From: Gottfriedia sp002574545
GTDB taxonomy: Bacteria; Bacillota; Bacilli; Bacillales; Bacillaceae_G
Assembly: GCA_052180195.1 (NCBI GenBank)
Contig: CP197469.1
DNA: 64,000 nt
Strand: one strand, 5' to 3'
Shown: positions 43,941 to 52,565 of the stretch, piece by piece
How the letters are laid out: every line of letters starts with the position of its first letter
How positions within the stretch are numbered: the first letter of the stretch is position 1
Notes under the pieces: model-generated
Database searches by the model: none
What the model saw: only the letters and a program-made list of their open reading frames with translations
Told to the model about the DNA's origin: nothing
Position numbers and translations under genes: made by a program

Positions 43941-43984
43941 AAAAAGGTTAAGGACAATTTAATTGCTCCTTAACCTTTTTTATT
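43941..43984. terminator. Terminator between ispG and cysA
   Basis: AAAAAGGTTAAGGA / TCCTTAACCTTTTT, with A-runs and T-runs on either side; usable in both directions. Confidence 0.9.
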
Positions 43985-43998
43985 CTTTTCCTATTATG

Positions 43999-45081
43999 TT
44001 AAATCGAATAATCTTGAGGAATAAATACTTTCAATTCATTAGGACGAACAAATACCCTTTCCCCAAGTTGAATATTAAGTTCGTAGAAAAAATCGTTCAT
44101 GATTTCAATTTCAACATAATCATTTGTATCTTCCCGTAGGACTTCCACATAAACGATCGGACCTACAGCATGAATATGGGTTACGATTGCACTGATTGAA
44201 GTTTGATTTGTTTCAAATTTTTCGATTGTAATTTGATGAGGACGAACATACCCCGTAACCTCTTTATGTTCTTTATGATCTTGTTCAACTAATTCTGGTA
44301 ATGGGATTTCTAATCCTCCACTAATTAGGCTGCCCTTATTTATCCTTCCATGAAATAAATTTACTTTACCAAGAAAATCATAAACAAACGGACTTGCTGG
44401 TGTATGGTAAACTTCTTCAGGTGTTCCAATTTGTTCGATCGTCCCGCCATTCATAATAACAACTCGATCTGCAACTTCAAGCGCTTCCTCTTGATCATGC
44501 GTTACAAATATACTCGTAATATGGATTTCATCATGGAGTTTTCGTAACCATCTTCTTAAATCTTTACGAACTTTTGCATCCAATGCCCCAAATGGTTCAT
44601 CTAATAATAATACACTTGGTTCAACAGCTAATGCCCTAGCTAATGCAACACGTTGTCTTTGTCCACCAGATAATTGAGAAGGAAAACGATTAGCAAAACT
44701 TTCTAATTTGACTAATGATAATAATTCCATCACTTTCTCATTAATTTTTCTTTTTATAGGACGTGTAGCTCTTGGCCTAACTTTTAAACCAAATGCAATA
44801 TTTTCAAAAACAGTCATGTGCTGAAATAAAGCATAATGCTGGAATACAAATCCTACATTTCTTTCTTTTACTTGCACATTTGCTACATCCTGATCTTCAA
44901 AAAATATTTCACCTAAATCTGGATTTTCTAATCCGGCAATAATTCGTAACAAAGTTGTTTTACCTGATCCAGATGGACCTAATAAAGCAACCAATTCCCC
45001 TTTTTTTATATTTAAATTAATTCCTTTTAAGGCAGCTTCATTTTCATAACTTTTTATGACATTTGAAACTTTAATTGACAT
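43999..45081 (-). CDS. cysA: Sulfate/thiosulfate ABC transporter ATPase CysA
   Basis: ATPase of the sulfate importer. 360 residues: Walker A GPSGSGKT (35-42), signature LSGGQRQRVALARAL, Walker B LLLDEPFGALDA, H-loop FVTHDQEEAL, then a TOBE-like C-terminal regulatory part (about 240-355, YVRPHQITIE). ATG 45081 has AGGAGTGG upstream; the open frame reaches 45123 without a better site. It is the last gene of sbp-cysT-cysW-cysA, 11 bases after cysW. Confidence 0.92.
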   Translation of the reverse strand: MSIKVSNVIKSYENEAALKGINLNIKKGELVALLGPSGSGKTTLLRIIAGLENPDLGEIFFEDQDVANVQVKERNVGFVFQHYALFQHMTVFENIAFGLKVRPRATRPIKRKINEKVMELLSLVKLESFANRFPSQLSGGQRQRVALARALAVEPSVLLLDEPFGALDAKVRKDLRRWLRKLHDEIHITSIFVTHDQEEALEVADRVVIMNGGTIEQIGTPEEVYHTPASPFVYDFLGKVNLFHGRINKGSLISGGLEIPLPELVEQDHKEHKEVTGYVRPHQITIEKFETNQTSISAIVTHIHAVGPIVYVEVLREDTNDYVEIEIMNDFFYELNIQLGERVFVRPNELKVFIPQDYSI

Positions 45082-45092
45082 ACAATCCACTC

Positions 45093-45974
45093 CTAATGTT
45101 TCTCTTCCTTTAGAACTTTCCATTCAATAATATTCTTTATAATTAATGTCAGAATCGCGAAAATGGACATAAGTGACGCAACTGTATATGCTTGTGGAAA
45201 TTGGTACTCATTATATAGATTTTCAATATGAAGTGGCATTGTAATTGTTTCCCCACGAATATGTCCAGATACAACTGATACAGCACCAAATTCTCCAACC
45301 GCTCTTGCATTGCATAAAATAATGCCATACAAAAGTCCCCATTTAATTTTCGGAAGTGTCACCTTCCAAAAAATATGCCATCCGTTCGCACCTAAAGTAA
45401 GTGCAGCTTCTTCTTCAGCACTCCCTGTCGCCTGCATAACTGCAATTAATTCTTTCGCTACAAAAGGCAATGTGACAAAAATTGTTGCTAAAACAATTCC
45501 CGGAGTGGAAAAAATGATTTTCAAATTATGTTCCTTTAACCAACCACCAAAAATCCCATTATTCGGACTAAACAATAAAACAAATAAAAATCCTGCTACA
45601 ACAGGCGATACTGCAAAAGGTAGTTCAATTAAAGTTACTAATATATTTTTTCCTTTAAAATTAAATTTCGTTGTAGCCCATGCGATTGAAACGCCAAAAA
45701 TCGCATTTAGCGGTAAAGTAATAATCGTTACCAAAAACGTCAATTTAATTGCTGCTAATGTCTCATCATTTACAATCGCTTCTTTATAAACACCAAAACC
45801 ATCTTGTAAAGCCTTTATAAAAATCGAAACTAATGGTAGAAATAAAAATAGCGCTAAAAAAAGTATGACAATACCAATTAATATGATCTGAATCGTATTG
45901 GTGTTTAATGCTACTCTTTTTTCTGTACTAGCATTCACTTCTATTTTTCTCTCAATCTTAAACTCTCGTTCCAT
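45093..45974 (-). CDS. cysW: Sulfate ABC transporter permease CysW
   Basis: One of the two membrane subunits of the sulfate importer. 293 residues, six helices, and the EAA motif (EEEAALTLGANGWHIFWKVTLP, about 182-203, of which the EAA---G core is kept) that docks to the ATPase. GEFGAVSVVSG in the last third is typical of CysW. GGGGGT precedes the ATG. It starts ten bases after cysT ends. Confidence 0.92.
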   Translation of the reverse strand: MEREFKIERKIEVNASTEKRVALNTNTIQIILIGIVILFLALFLFLPLVSIFIKALQDGFGVYKEAIVNDETLAAIKLTFLVTIITLPLNAIFGVSIAWATTKFNFKGKNILVTLIELPFAVSPVVAGFLFVLLFSPNNGIFGGWLKEHNLKIIFSTPGIVLATIFVTLPFVAKELIAVMQATGSAEEEAALTLGANGWHIFWKVTLPKIKWGLLYGIILCNARAVGEFGAVSVVSGHIRGETITMPLHIENLYNEYQFPQAYTVASLMSIFAILTLIIKNIIEWKVLKEEKH

Positions 45975-45983
45975 TCTTAACCC

Positions 45984-46808
45984 TTACCCCCTTTTAACAA
46001 ATGCACGATTTGCATATCTTTGAAAAATACTAATGATCAATAAGAGTAAGAAAGAAATTACTAATAAAACAACTGCAAGTGCGGTTGCACCCGAGTAATC
46101 ATATTGCTCCAATTTTGTCATAATTAACAACGGTGTAATTTCAGTTTTCATTGGCATATTTCCAGAAATAAACACGACAGACCCATACTCACCTAATGAT
46201 CTTGCAAATGCTAAAGAAAATCCAGTCAATAACGCTGGTAAAATCCCTGGGAAAATTACCTTCCAAAAAATTTGAAAACGGTTTGCACCTAAACTTGCCG
46301 CTGCTTCCTCGACATCTTTTTGAAAATTTTCAAGAACCGGTTGAACCATTCTAACGACAAATGGTAACCCAATAAATGTAAGAGCTATAATAATCCCAAG
46401 TGGTGTATAAGCAATTTTAAAAGAAAAAAATTTTCCTATCCAACCATCTGGAGAATACAATGTTGTTAAAGTAATACCAGCAACTGCAGTCGGTAATGCA
46501 AAAGGTAAATCAATGAAAGCATCGACAATCCGTTTTCCAGGAAAACGATAACGTACAAGCACCCAAGCTACTAATAAACCAAAAACAGCGTTAATAATCG
46601 CAGCAATAAAGGCAGTTCCAAAACTGACTTTATAAGACATTAGTACTCTATCTTCACTAATAATCTTTAAAAATTTAGACCAACCTATATCAAAAGAATG
46701 TAAGAACAGCATCGATACCGGAAGAAAAATAAAAAAACTTATATATAATATTGAAAATCCAAATGTTAATCCAAATCCAGGTAGGATTCTATTTCGCTTC
46801 TTAAACAA
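45984..46808 (-). CDS. cysT: Sulfate ABC transporter permease CysT (CysU)
   Basis: The second membrane subunit. 274 residues with six helices, the EAA loop (EEAAASLGANRFQIFWKV) and GEYGSVVFISGN near residue 215, a CysT signature. The start is taken as TTG 46808; AAGGAGG lies 11 bases upstream, a little far, and no ATG fits. The hairpin between sbp and cysT may lower its expression relative to the binding protein. Confidence 0.9.
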   Translation of the reverse strand: MFKKRNRILPGFGLTFGFSILYISFFIFLPVSMLFLHSFDIGWSKFLKIISEDRVLMSYKVSFGTAFIAAIINAVFGLLVAWVLVRYRFPGKRIVDAFIDLPFALPTAVAGITLTTLYSPDGWIGKFFSFKIAYTPLGIIIALTFIGLPFVVRMVQPVLENFQKDVEEAAASLGANRFQIFWKVIFPGILPALLTGFSLAFARSLGEYGSVVFISGNMPMKTEITPLLIMTKLEQYDYSGATALAVVLLVISFLLLLIISIFQRYANRAFVKRG

Positions 46809-46832
46809 ATATTGTCAATCCTCCTTAAAATA

Positions 46833-46885
46833 AAGAAGACTTGGCTTAAGTTTTAGTGAAAAGCCTAAAAGTCCAAGTCCTTCTT
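46833..46885 (-). terminator. Intercistronic hairpin between sbp and cysT
   Basis: AAGAAG-ACTTGG pairs with CCAAGT-CCTTCTT, with an inner GGCTT/AAGCC; only a weak T-run (TTATTTTAAG) follows. Such partial terminators or RNA-stabilising stems after binding-protein genes favour excess binding protein. Confidence 0.7.
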
Positions 46886-46901
46886 ATTTTCCAATTACGT
46901 A

Positions 46902-47951
46902 TTATTGATAAATTTGATCAAATACTCCACCATCATTAAAATGTTTTGATTGCGCTTTACCCCATCCTCCGAAATCTTTATCAATTGTTAACAATGGCAG
47001 GCTAGGATATTGTTTACTATATTTTTCGAGAATCTCTTTATCTCTCGGACGATAATAATTTTCTGCAATAATCTTTTGACCTTCTTTACTATAAAGATAA
47101 GATATGTAGGCTTTTGCCACTTCTTCAGTTTTCTTTTCCTTTACATTTTTATCAACAAGTGCAACAGGTGGCTCAGCTAGAATACTAATCGAAGGATAAA
47201 CAATTTTATATTCCCCTTCACCTAATTCTTTCACTGAAAGTAAGGCTTCATTTTCCCATGCTATTAATACATCTCCAATTCCTTTTTCAACAAATGTAGT
47301 TGTTGAACCACGTGCGCCAGTATCTAATACTGGAACGTTTTTATATAATTTCTTCATAAACGCTTTTACTTTTTTTTCATCACCATTATATTTTTTGTCT
47401 GCATAACCCCAAGCAGCCAAATAATTCCACCTTGCACCACCTGAAGTTTTTGGATTTGGTGTAATTACTTGAACTCCTTTTTTCGTTAAATCATCCCAAT
47501 CCTTAATATTTTTTGGATTTCCTTTCCTTACTAAAAAGACAATTGTTGATGTATAAGGAGTTGAATTGTATTCAAATTCTTTTTGCCAATTAGGGGATAT
47601 TAGTTGTGCCTTTTCATTAATTGAGTCAATATCATATCCTAAAGCTAGTGTAACTACATCAGCATCTAAACCGTCGATTACTGCTCTAGCTTGTTTACCA
47701 GAACCTCCATGAGACTGTTTAATTGTTACAGTTTGGTCATGTTCTTTTTCCCAATAATGACTAAAAGCTCTATTATAATTTTCATATAATTCGCGTGTTG
47801 GATCATAAGAAACATTCAACAATTCCACTTTTTTACTTGCTGCTTTAGTATTGGTTACCTCTGATTGATCGTCTTTTAAGGTTGCATATAACACTCCCGA
47901 AACTGCTAATACAACAACTACCGAGCTAATAATCCATTTCTTTGCCCCCAC
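46902..47951 (-). CDS. sbp: Sulfate ABC transporter substrate-binding protein
   Basis: The extracellular sulfate-binding lipoprotein-like component. 349 residues with an N-terminal hydrophobic segment (WIISSVVVVLAVSGVLYAT, about 6-24) but no lipobox cysteine, so it is probably anchored by, or cleaved at, a normal signal peptide. Family motifs: VSYDPTRELYENYN, QSHGGSGKQARAVIDGL, ALGYDID, and TPNPKTSGGARWNYLAAWG, which line the sulfate site. Start is GTG 47951, seven bases after AAAGGGGAA. First gene of the sulfate import operon; the leader has a terminator. Confidence 0.93.
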   Translation of the reverse strand: MGAKKWIISSVVVVLAVSGVLYATLKDDQSEVTNTKAASKKVELLNVSYDPTRELYENYNRAFSHYWEKEHDQTVTIKQSHGGSGKQARAVIDGLDADVVTLALGYDIDSINEKAQLISPNWQKEFEYNSTPYTSTIVFLVRKGNPKNIKDWDDLTKKGVQVITPNPKTSGGARWNYLAAWGYADKKYNGDEKKVKAFMKKLYKNVPVLDTGARGSTTTFVEKGIGDVLIAWENEALLSVKELGEGEYKIVYPSISILAEPPVALVDKNVKEKKTEEVAKAYISYLYSKEGQKIIAENYYRPRDKEILEKYSKQYPSLPLLTIDKDFGGWGKAQSKHFNDGGVFDQIYQ

Positions 47952-48010
47952 AATGATCTTCCCCTTTCATTTGCAATATTGCGATTTTTATTTATACCCA
48001 TCTCTATACT

Positions 48011-48019
48011 TCAACACAT
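48011..48019 (-). other. Possible Met-Cys-stop upstream micro-ORF in the sbp leader
   Basis: ATG TGT TGA stands six bases after the strong ribosome site AAGGGGAG, 60 bases before the sbp start and after the leader terminator. It would encode only Met-Cys. A GTG one base further on, out of frame, would open a nine-codon frame instead. Ribosomes very likely bind here; whether this matters is unknown. Confidence 0.35.
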
Positions 48020-48055
48020 TAAAATCTCCCCTTTAAGGATTTAGCCTTTTAAAAT

Positions 48056-48091
48056 GCAAAAAGACCCTTAACTAAAGAATATAGTTAAGGG
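48056..48091 (-). terminator. Leader terminator before sbp
   Basis: CCCTTAACTA ... TAGTTAAGGG is followed on the minus strand by TCTTTTTGC. It lies between the promoter and sbp. AAGACC just upstream of the stem could pair with GGTCTT at the stem's end and act as a competing structure. Confidence 0.8.
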
Positions 48092-48136
48092 CCTTTGGTC
48101 TTCCAATCAGCCATATTGATTTTTTATATAAGCTTA

Positions 48137-48165
48137 ATAATAAACACACTATTCCTATGTGTCAA
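48137..48165 (-). promoter_or_regulatory. Promoter of the sbp-cysTWA operon
   Basis: TTGACA (48165-48160) and TATTAT (48142-48137) with a 17-base spacer on the minus strand, giving a leader of about 180 bases. Confidence 0.75.
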
Positions 48166-48276
48166 CTATGATTTTAGAAAAATTAAAATTATTTCTCTTA
48201 TTATATACTTCTTAACCAATCCTCATTGTATACTCATTATATTTACGACTTACAATTAAATTTTTTGGAGGATTGC

Positions 48277-49041
48277 ATGCTAATCGAATCATATTTTAAA
48301 CACATCCGTTTGAAACAAACCGAAACAATTTCATATTCCTCATTAAAGCAAATTCATAAGTATCATTTACTTTCAATACCATTCGAAAATATCGATATTA
48401 TTTCTAAAATACCACTCTCAATGACCCCTTCTAAAGTTATGAAAAAAATTGCTTCAGGTAAACGAGGTGGAATTTGTTTTGAAACGAATTCATTACTTTT
48501 TTCAGTCTTACAGGAAATTGGTTTTAATGTATCATATATTTCAACTAAATTTTGGAATGAAGAAAAACAGTGTTGGAATCCCGAATTCTCACATTTATCT
48601 ATTTTAGTAAAAATTGACGAACAAAACTATCTCGCTGACGTAGGAATTGGTGGGGGGTTTTTAGAACCACTCTTGCTTCGTGATCATTATGAGTACTCCG
48701 ATTCAAATGGATCCTATCGAATGATCGAACAAGACAATTCGAATTTCATCCTTCAAAAATTCAATGGTTCTTGGAAAGATTTACTGTTCATTTCAACTAT
48801 TCCAAAGCAACTTCAACAATTTGAAAAACAATTTCGTTACTGCCAAACTAGTAATGAAACAATTTTCACCCAATATAAAATCGTCAACTTATTAACGAAA
48901 GAAGGAAGAATTTCACTATCAGATCACCAATTAAAAGTAACTAAAAATCATAGAATCTGTATAACTGAAATAAAAAGCCAAGAAGAGTGGCAATCTATTT
49001 TTAATAATCTATTTAATCAAAAAGTAGAAATTAATGGTTAA
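48277..49041 (+). CDS. nat: Arylamine N-acetyltransferase
   Basis: Transfers acetyl groups from acetyl-CoA to arylamines or hydrazines; the natural substrate in bacilli is uncertain. 254 residues. The catalytic triad is visible: C67 in RGGICFE, H106 in FSHLSIL and D121 in ADVGIGG, with PFENID near residue 35. ATG 48277 has TTGGAGGA upstream; the frame extends to 48226 without a site. Monocistronic and divergent from the sulfate operon. Confidence 0.9.
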   Translation: MLIESYFKHIRLKQTETISYSSLKQIHKYHLLSIPFENIDIISKIPLSMTPSKVMKKIASGKRGGICFETNSLLFSVLQEIGFNVSYISTKFWNEEKQCWNPEFSHLSILVKIDEQNYLADVGIGGGFLEPLLLRDHYEYSDSNGSYRMIEQDNSNFILQKFNGSWKDLLFISTIPKQLQQFEKQFRYCQTSNETIFTQYKIVNLLTKEGRISLSDHQLKVTKNHRICITEIKSQEEWQSIFNNLFNQKVEING

Positions 49042-49135
49042 CCGATTTGCTCATGCCTTAAAGTCCCCTCCCTGACTTATAAAATAATTAATTTTGCACA
49101 AATTAACTGTAACCGAATCGAAGGGAGCAATTAAC

Positions 49136-49267
49136 TTGAAAAATCGCGAAAAGCAAAACAATCTAATCAGAGATAGAAGAGAAGATGAAATAAATAATCT
49201 AAATCAAAGCAAACAAAATAACCAACCACTTCCGCAGCCAAAGGATATTGAAGAAATAGAATACTAA
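49136..49267 (+). CDS. Small hydrophilic protein, 43 residues, unknown
   Basis: TTG start with AAGGGAGC seven bases upstream. The protein, starting MKNREKQNNLIRDRREDEIN, is rich in N, Q, K, E and R, ends PQPKDIEEIEY, has no hydrophobic core and is probably unfolded or a short helix. A strong terminator follows at once, which supports a real transcription unit. The composition resembles the many small charged proteins of spore-forming bacilli, but I do not recognise a family. Confidence 0.55.
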   Translation: MKNREKQNNLIRDRREDEINNLNQSKQNNQPLPQPKDIEEIEY

Positions 49268-49274
49268 AAAAGAA

Positions 49275-49320
49275 AGAGGATGACCTAAAAGTATAAACTT
49301 TTGGAACATCCTCTTATTTT
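49275..49320 (+). terminator. Terminator of the 43-residue protein gene
   Basis: AAGAGGATG / CATCCTCTT with an inner AAAAGT/ACTTTT pair, followed by ATTTTTCTC. Confidence 0.85.
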
Positions 49321-49439
49321 TCTCATTTCATTTTAATTTTTTATGGGAATTTCATAACACCTTATTTTCGCAGATCATCATTCTGTAGTTAAAGTTTTTA
49401 GTATCTCTAATTGGAAAGGACTTATCAAACAGTCTCACG

Positions 49440-49895
49440 CTAATACCTCGCACCGTTTATATTCCACACAATAAAAGTACATACAAAGATTAATCCAAAT
49501 AAAAACATCAGTATAAATCCAGATAATTTTGCTAACCCTTTTTCTTCTTTAATAATTGCTATTACACCAGTAATTAGACTTGCAAAAAGACAGATATAAT
49601 AAATATAAAATGAAATAACCTTAATTGTTTTTAAAGTTTCGATTGTAAATGCAAAAATTGCACTAATTAAACTACCTAAAACAAAAAAGTACGCTAGCTT
49701 ACCTATTTTTTGACTAAACTTAATTACTCCATTTGTAATTATTCCAAAACAACTAATTAAAGAAAGCCAAAAAATCCCTTCTAAGATTCTTCTGCTAATA
49801 ATTGGCAATGAGTTCGCAAAATGTCCTATAAATGAAATAAAGATAATAAACAATAATATGAAGACATTTCTTCTATATTTTTTGAGCTCCTGCAA
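49440..49895 (-). CDS. Small integral membrane protein, unknown
   Basis: 151 residues with five hydrophobic helices (about 10-26, 36-56, 67-87, 95-114 and 124-146) and little else. TTG start with AGGAGG nine bases upstream. I do not recognise a family. It lies alone between two terminators, not in the conserved B. subtilis order. Could be a small transporter-like or housekeeping membrane protein; nothing in its surroundings hints at a role. Confidence 0.6.
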   Translation of the reverse strand: MQELKKYRRNVFILLFIIFISFIGHFANSLPIISRRILEGIFWLSLISCFGIITNGVIKFSQKIGKLAYFFVLGSLISAIFAFTIETLKTIKVISFYIYYICLFASLITGVIAIIKEEKGLAKLSGFILMFLFGLIFVCTFIVWNINGARY

Positions 49896-50000
49896 ACCAC
49901 TCAGCCTCCTAGGCTATAAGTTTATTAAACATCTTGCCCTTATGCATATTATTCAACAATAGAGCGAATTCCCCTCTATTTAGCGGAAAAAAACAAATAA

Positions 50001-50040
50001 AAAAGAACAAAACGACTCAGGAAACTACCTGAGTCGTTTT
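50001..50040 (-). terminator. Terminator of the SDR gene
   Basis: AAAACGACTCAGG / CCTGAGTCGTTTT followed on the minus strand by GTTCTTTTTT. Confidence 0.9.
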
Positions 50041-50046
50041 GATCAA

Positions 50047-50829
50047 TTATATTCTTCGTTGGATATACCTTACAACGTTCGTAACTACTTTTCTTGGCAT
50101 GAATCGAACAGAATTTGCTAGTATTTTATTCTTTATTCCAGGAATCACAATTGTTTTTCCATCTCTAAATCCCCTATATGCTACTTTAGCAACATCTTTT
50201 GCATTCCCTACTCCACTTTGGAATAAATTTGATTCATGCATATTTGCACGTTGTCCAAAATTTGTTTCTGTTGCACCTGGACAAACAGCTGTTACTTTAA
50301 CGTTTGTCCCTTTCATTTCGTTCGAAAGTGCTTCAGTAAAAGAAAGAACATAAGTCTTTGTAGCAAAATAAACAGCCATTAATGGCCCAGGTTGAAATGC
50401 TGCTGTAGAAGCAATATTCATCACTCCACCTTTATTTCGTTCAATCATCCCTTTTAAAAACAGTTTTGTAAGATGTGTAACTGTACGTATATTTAAATCA
50501 ATCATGTTTAACTCTTCGTCTAAATTTGTAGTTGCAAACTCCCCAAATAATCCAAACCCAGCATTATTCACTAAATAGTCAACTTGAATTTTTTGGGTAT
50601 TTAATTCCTCTTGTAAAGAAACGATTTCCTTTTCCTTAGACAAATCCATTGGAAATAGATGTACATTTACTTTCGACATTGATTCAATTTCACTTTTTAC
50701 TACCTTTAAATTCTCAATCGATCTTGCTACTAAAACTAAATCAAATCCATCCTTTGCAAATAAAATAGCTAATTCTTTTCCAATTCCTCCAGATGCACCT
50801 GTAATTAATACGGTCTCATTTGACTTCAT
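50047..50829 (-). CDS. Short-chain dehydrogenase/reductase
   Basis: An NAD(P)-dependent oxidoreductase of the SDR family, 260 residues, close to the DltE/YqjQ type. TGASGGIG near residue 10 binds the nucleotide, VARS after strand 2 suggests NADP, NNAGFG is near 88, the catalytic serine is in NIASTAAF near 139 and the YFATK motif near 154 gives the Tyr and Lys. The substrate is unknown. GGGAGTAAAAGCG precedes the ATG. Monocistronic. Confidence 0.85.
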   Translation of the reverse strand: MKSNETVLITGASGGIGKELAILFAKDGFDLVLVARSIENLKVVKSEIESMSKVNVHLFPMDLSKEKEIVSLQEELNTQKIQVDYLVNNAGFGLFGEFATTNLDEELNMIDLNIRTVTHLTKLFLKGMIERNKGGVMNIASTAAFQPGPLMAVYFATKTYVLSFTEALSNEMKGTNVKVTAVCPGATETNFGQRANMHESNLFQSGVGNAKDVAKVAYRGFRDGKTIVIPGIKNKILANSVRFMPRKVVTNVVRYIQRRI

Positions 50830-50942
50830 CGCTTTTACTCCCTACTTTTCACACTTATATTATTTAATATTTAATTTTCAATAATGATTATAAGTTTAAA
50901 CATTTAAACGTATTTGATGAAACTTACTATACCTTATAATTT

Positions 50943-50970
50943 AAAAAAAGACAATACTCTATTGTCTTTT
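50943..50970 (-). terminator. Terminator of the DUF4083-like gene
   Basis: AAAAGACAAT ACTCT ATTGTCTTTT followed on the minus strand by TTTAA. Confidence 0.85.
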
Positions 50971-50991
50971 CAAACTTGAAATATTAGTCTA

Positions 50992-51156
50992 CTAATCTTT
51001 TTTTATGTTTTCATTAATTTGATCAAGCTTTGCCTCAAGCCTCTGCATTTGAAGCCTATTTTTTCTATTTGATCGAAAAATTAATACAACAAAAATAATA
51101 ATTGCAACTGGTATCAAAAATACAATTAATTGAAAGATTAAATCTCCTAAGACCAT
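50992..51156 (-). CDS. Small single-helix membrane protein (DUF4083-like)
   Basis: 54 residues: a short N-terminus (MVLGDLIFQ), one membrane helix (about 8-30, LIVFLIPVAIIIFVVLIF) and a charged coiled-coil-like tail (LQMQRLEAKLDQINENIKKD). The layout and the GDLIFQL start resemble DUF4083 proteins of bacilli, of unknown function. AAAGGGG lies eight bases before the ATG. It has its own terminator. Confidence 0.65.
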   Translation of the reverse strand: MVLGDLIFQLIVFLIPVAIIIFVVLIFRSNRKNRLQMQRLEAKLDQINENIKKD

Positions 51157-51261
51157 ACCAAATACCCCTTTCTTATTTTAGTAATTAAAACAATTTCTAA
51201 TTAAAGTATAAACAAAATTGGAATATTATGTAATAAATTCAAAAAATTTAATTACTCTCCC

Positions 51262-51296
51262 GAAAATAAAATAGAGAGTACCATTTGCACTCTCTA
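51262..51296 (-). terminator. Terminator of the znuC-znuB-zur operon
   Basis: TAGAGAGT / ACTCTCTA followed on the minus strand by TTTTATTTTC. Confidence 0.8.
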
Positions 51297-51310
51297 AAAG
51301 TAGAACGAAT

Positions 51311-51721
51311 TCAACTACATTCTGGACAAAGACCGTAAATTTCAAATTTATGACTTTGTACAGTATAACCAGGTAAATCAACAGATAAATTGTCCATAGG
51401 GCATCTATAAATACTTTTTGTATTACCACAATCCAAACAAATAAAATGATGATGATGTTCAGCAGAAGAACATTTGGATCGGAAACGTTTTTCACCATCT
51501 AGTTCTGTAACTTCCACTACATCAACTTCAATAAAAGTAGATAAATTACGATAGATCGTATCAAAGCTTAGTCCTTTGTATTTATCTTTCAATGCTTGTT
51601 GAATGTCTCTTGCAGTTACATATTTATTTTGCCTAAAAATATATTCAAGCATATCATATCGTTTAGGCGTATTTTTGAAGCCTTTATCTTTTAATAGTTT
51701 TGATGCATCTGCTAATTTCAT
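51311..51721 (-). CDS. zur: Zinc uptake regulator Zur (Fur family)
   Basis: A Fur-family repressor that shuts zinc import genes when zinc is enough. 136 residues: winged helix-turn-helix (about 15-75, DTIYRNLSTFIE as recognition helix end) and a dimerisation domain with the structural zinc cysteines C95/C98 and C132/C135 and a histidine run HHHH at 89-92 in the regulatory site. It follows znuB by eight bases, in one operon with its probable targets, and is the yqfV counterpart of B. subtilis. Confidence 0.92.
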   Translation of the reverse strand: MKLADASKLLKDKGFKNTPKRYDMLEYIFRQNKYVTARDIQQALKDKYKGLSFDTIYRNLSTFIEVDVVEVTELDGEKRFRSKCSSAEHHHHFICLDCGNTKSIYRCPMDNLSVDLPGYTVQSHKFEIYGLCPECS

Positions 51722-51728
51722 CTAATCA

Positions 51729-52565
51729 CTACCTTTGACTTGTTCTTAATTTCTTCAAACTTAAAGTAAAAATAAGAATAAGGATTTGCAGGATCACAAT
51801 CGTACCACCAGGCGCGAGATTTAAATTATATGAAAGCAAAATACCTGCAACAACTGAAAACTCTCCGAAAATGATTGAAAAGAAAATTGTTTGCTTAAAG
51901 CCCTTCGAAATACGTATGCTCGCAGCTACTGGTAAAGTCATTAAAGAAGATACTAATAAAACACCTACAACTCTCATCGAAATGGATACGACTAATGCCA
52001 CTAATAATATAAACAAATAATGAATCCATTTCGCATTAATACCTGAAGCAACAGCATATTCTTCATCAAATGATAAGAGGAACAATTCTTTGTAAAGGAC
52101 TATGATAGATATTACTACAAATACAGCTATAATTATGACAGTAATTAAATCTTCTTGTGAAACGGCACTAACACTACCGAATAAATAACTAAATAGATCC
52201 GTATTAAATCCATTAGCTAATGAAATTAAAATGACGCCTAACCCCATTCCCCCTGAAAGAATGATTGGAATGGCTAACTCTTGATAATGTTTATAAACAC
52301 TTCTTAATTTTTCAATTAAAAATGCTCCAGCAACTGAAAATGTCATCCCCATAAATAAAGGGCTAATAAAGCCAGAAGTAAAGAAATACTTTTCAAGTAA
52401 AAGACTTGCTGCAACCCCTGATAATGTCACGTGACTCAAGGCATCAGAAATTAGTGATAATCTCCTAAATACAACAAATACACCTAATAATGGAGCCATA
52501 ACGCCAATAATCATTCCGGTGATTAACGTATTTCTCAGAAAATCATAATGAAAAAAATCCATCAT
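51729..52565 (-). CDS. znuB: Zinc ABC transporter permease (ZnuB/AdcB)
   Basis: Membrane subunit of the zinc importer, ABC-3 family, 278 residues with about eight helices. Typical segments are RRLSLISDALSHVTLSGVA near residue 30 and MRVVGVLLVSSLMTLPVA near 205. The start overlaps the znuC stop by four bases (ATGA), GGAGGTG lies before it. No zinc-binding lipoprotein gene (znuA/adcA) is in this operon, so it must be elsewhere. Confidence 0.9.
   Translation of the reverse strand: MMDFFHYDFLRNTLITGMIIGVMAPLLGVFVVFRRLSLISDALSHVTLSGVAASLLLEKYFFTSGFISPLFMGMTFSVAGAFLIEKLRSVYKHYQELAIPIILSGGMGLGVILISLANGFNTDLFSYLFGSVSAVSQEDLITVIIIAVFVVISIIVLYKELFLLSFDEEYAVASGINAKWIHYLFILLVALVVSISMRVVGVLLVSSLMTLPVAASIRISKGFKQTIFFSIIFGEFSVVAGILLSYNLNLAPGGTIVILQILILIFTLSLKKLRTSQR

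Noticed and set aside
45310..45789. A 159-codon plus-strand frame opposite cysW
   Set aside because: Antisense of a clear permease gene, no ribosome site, no recognisable protein.
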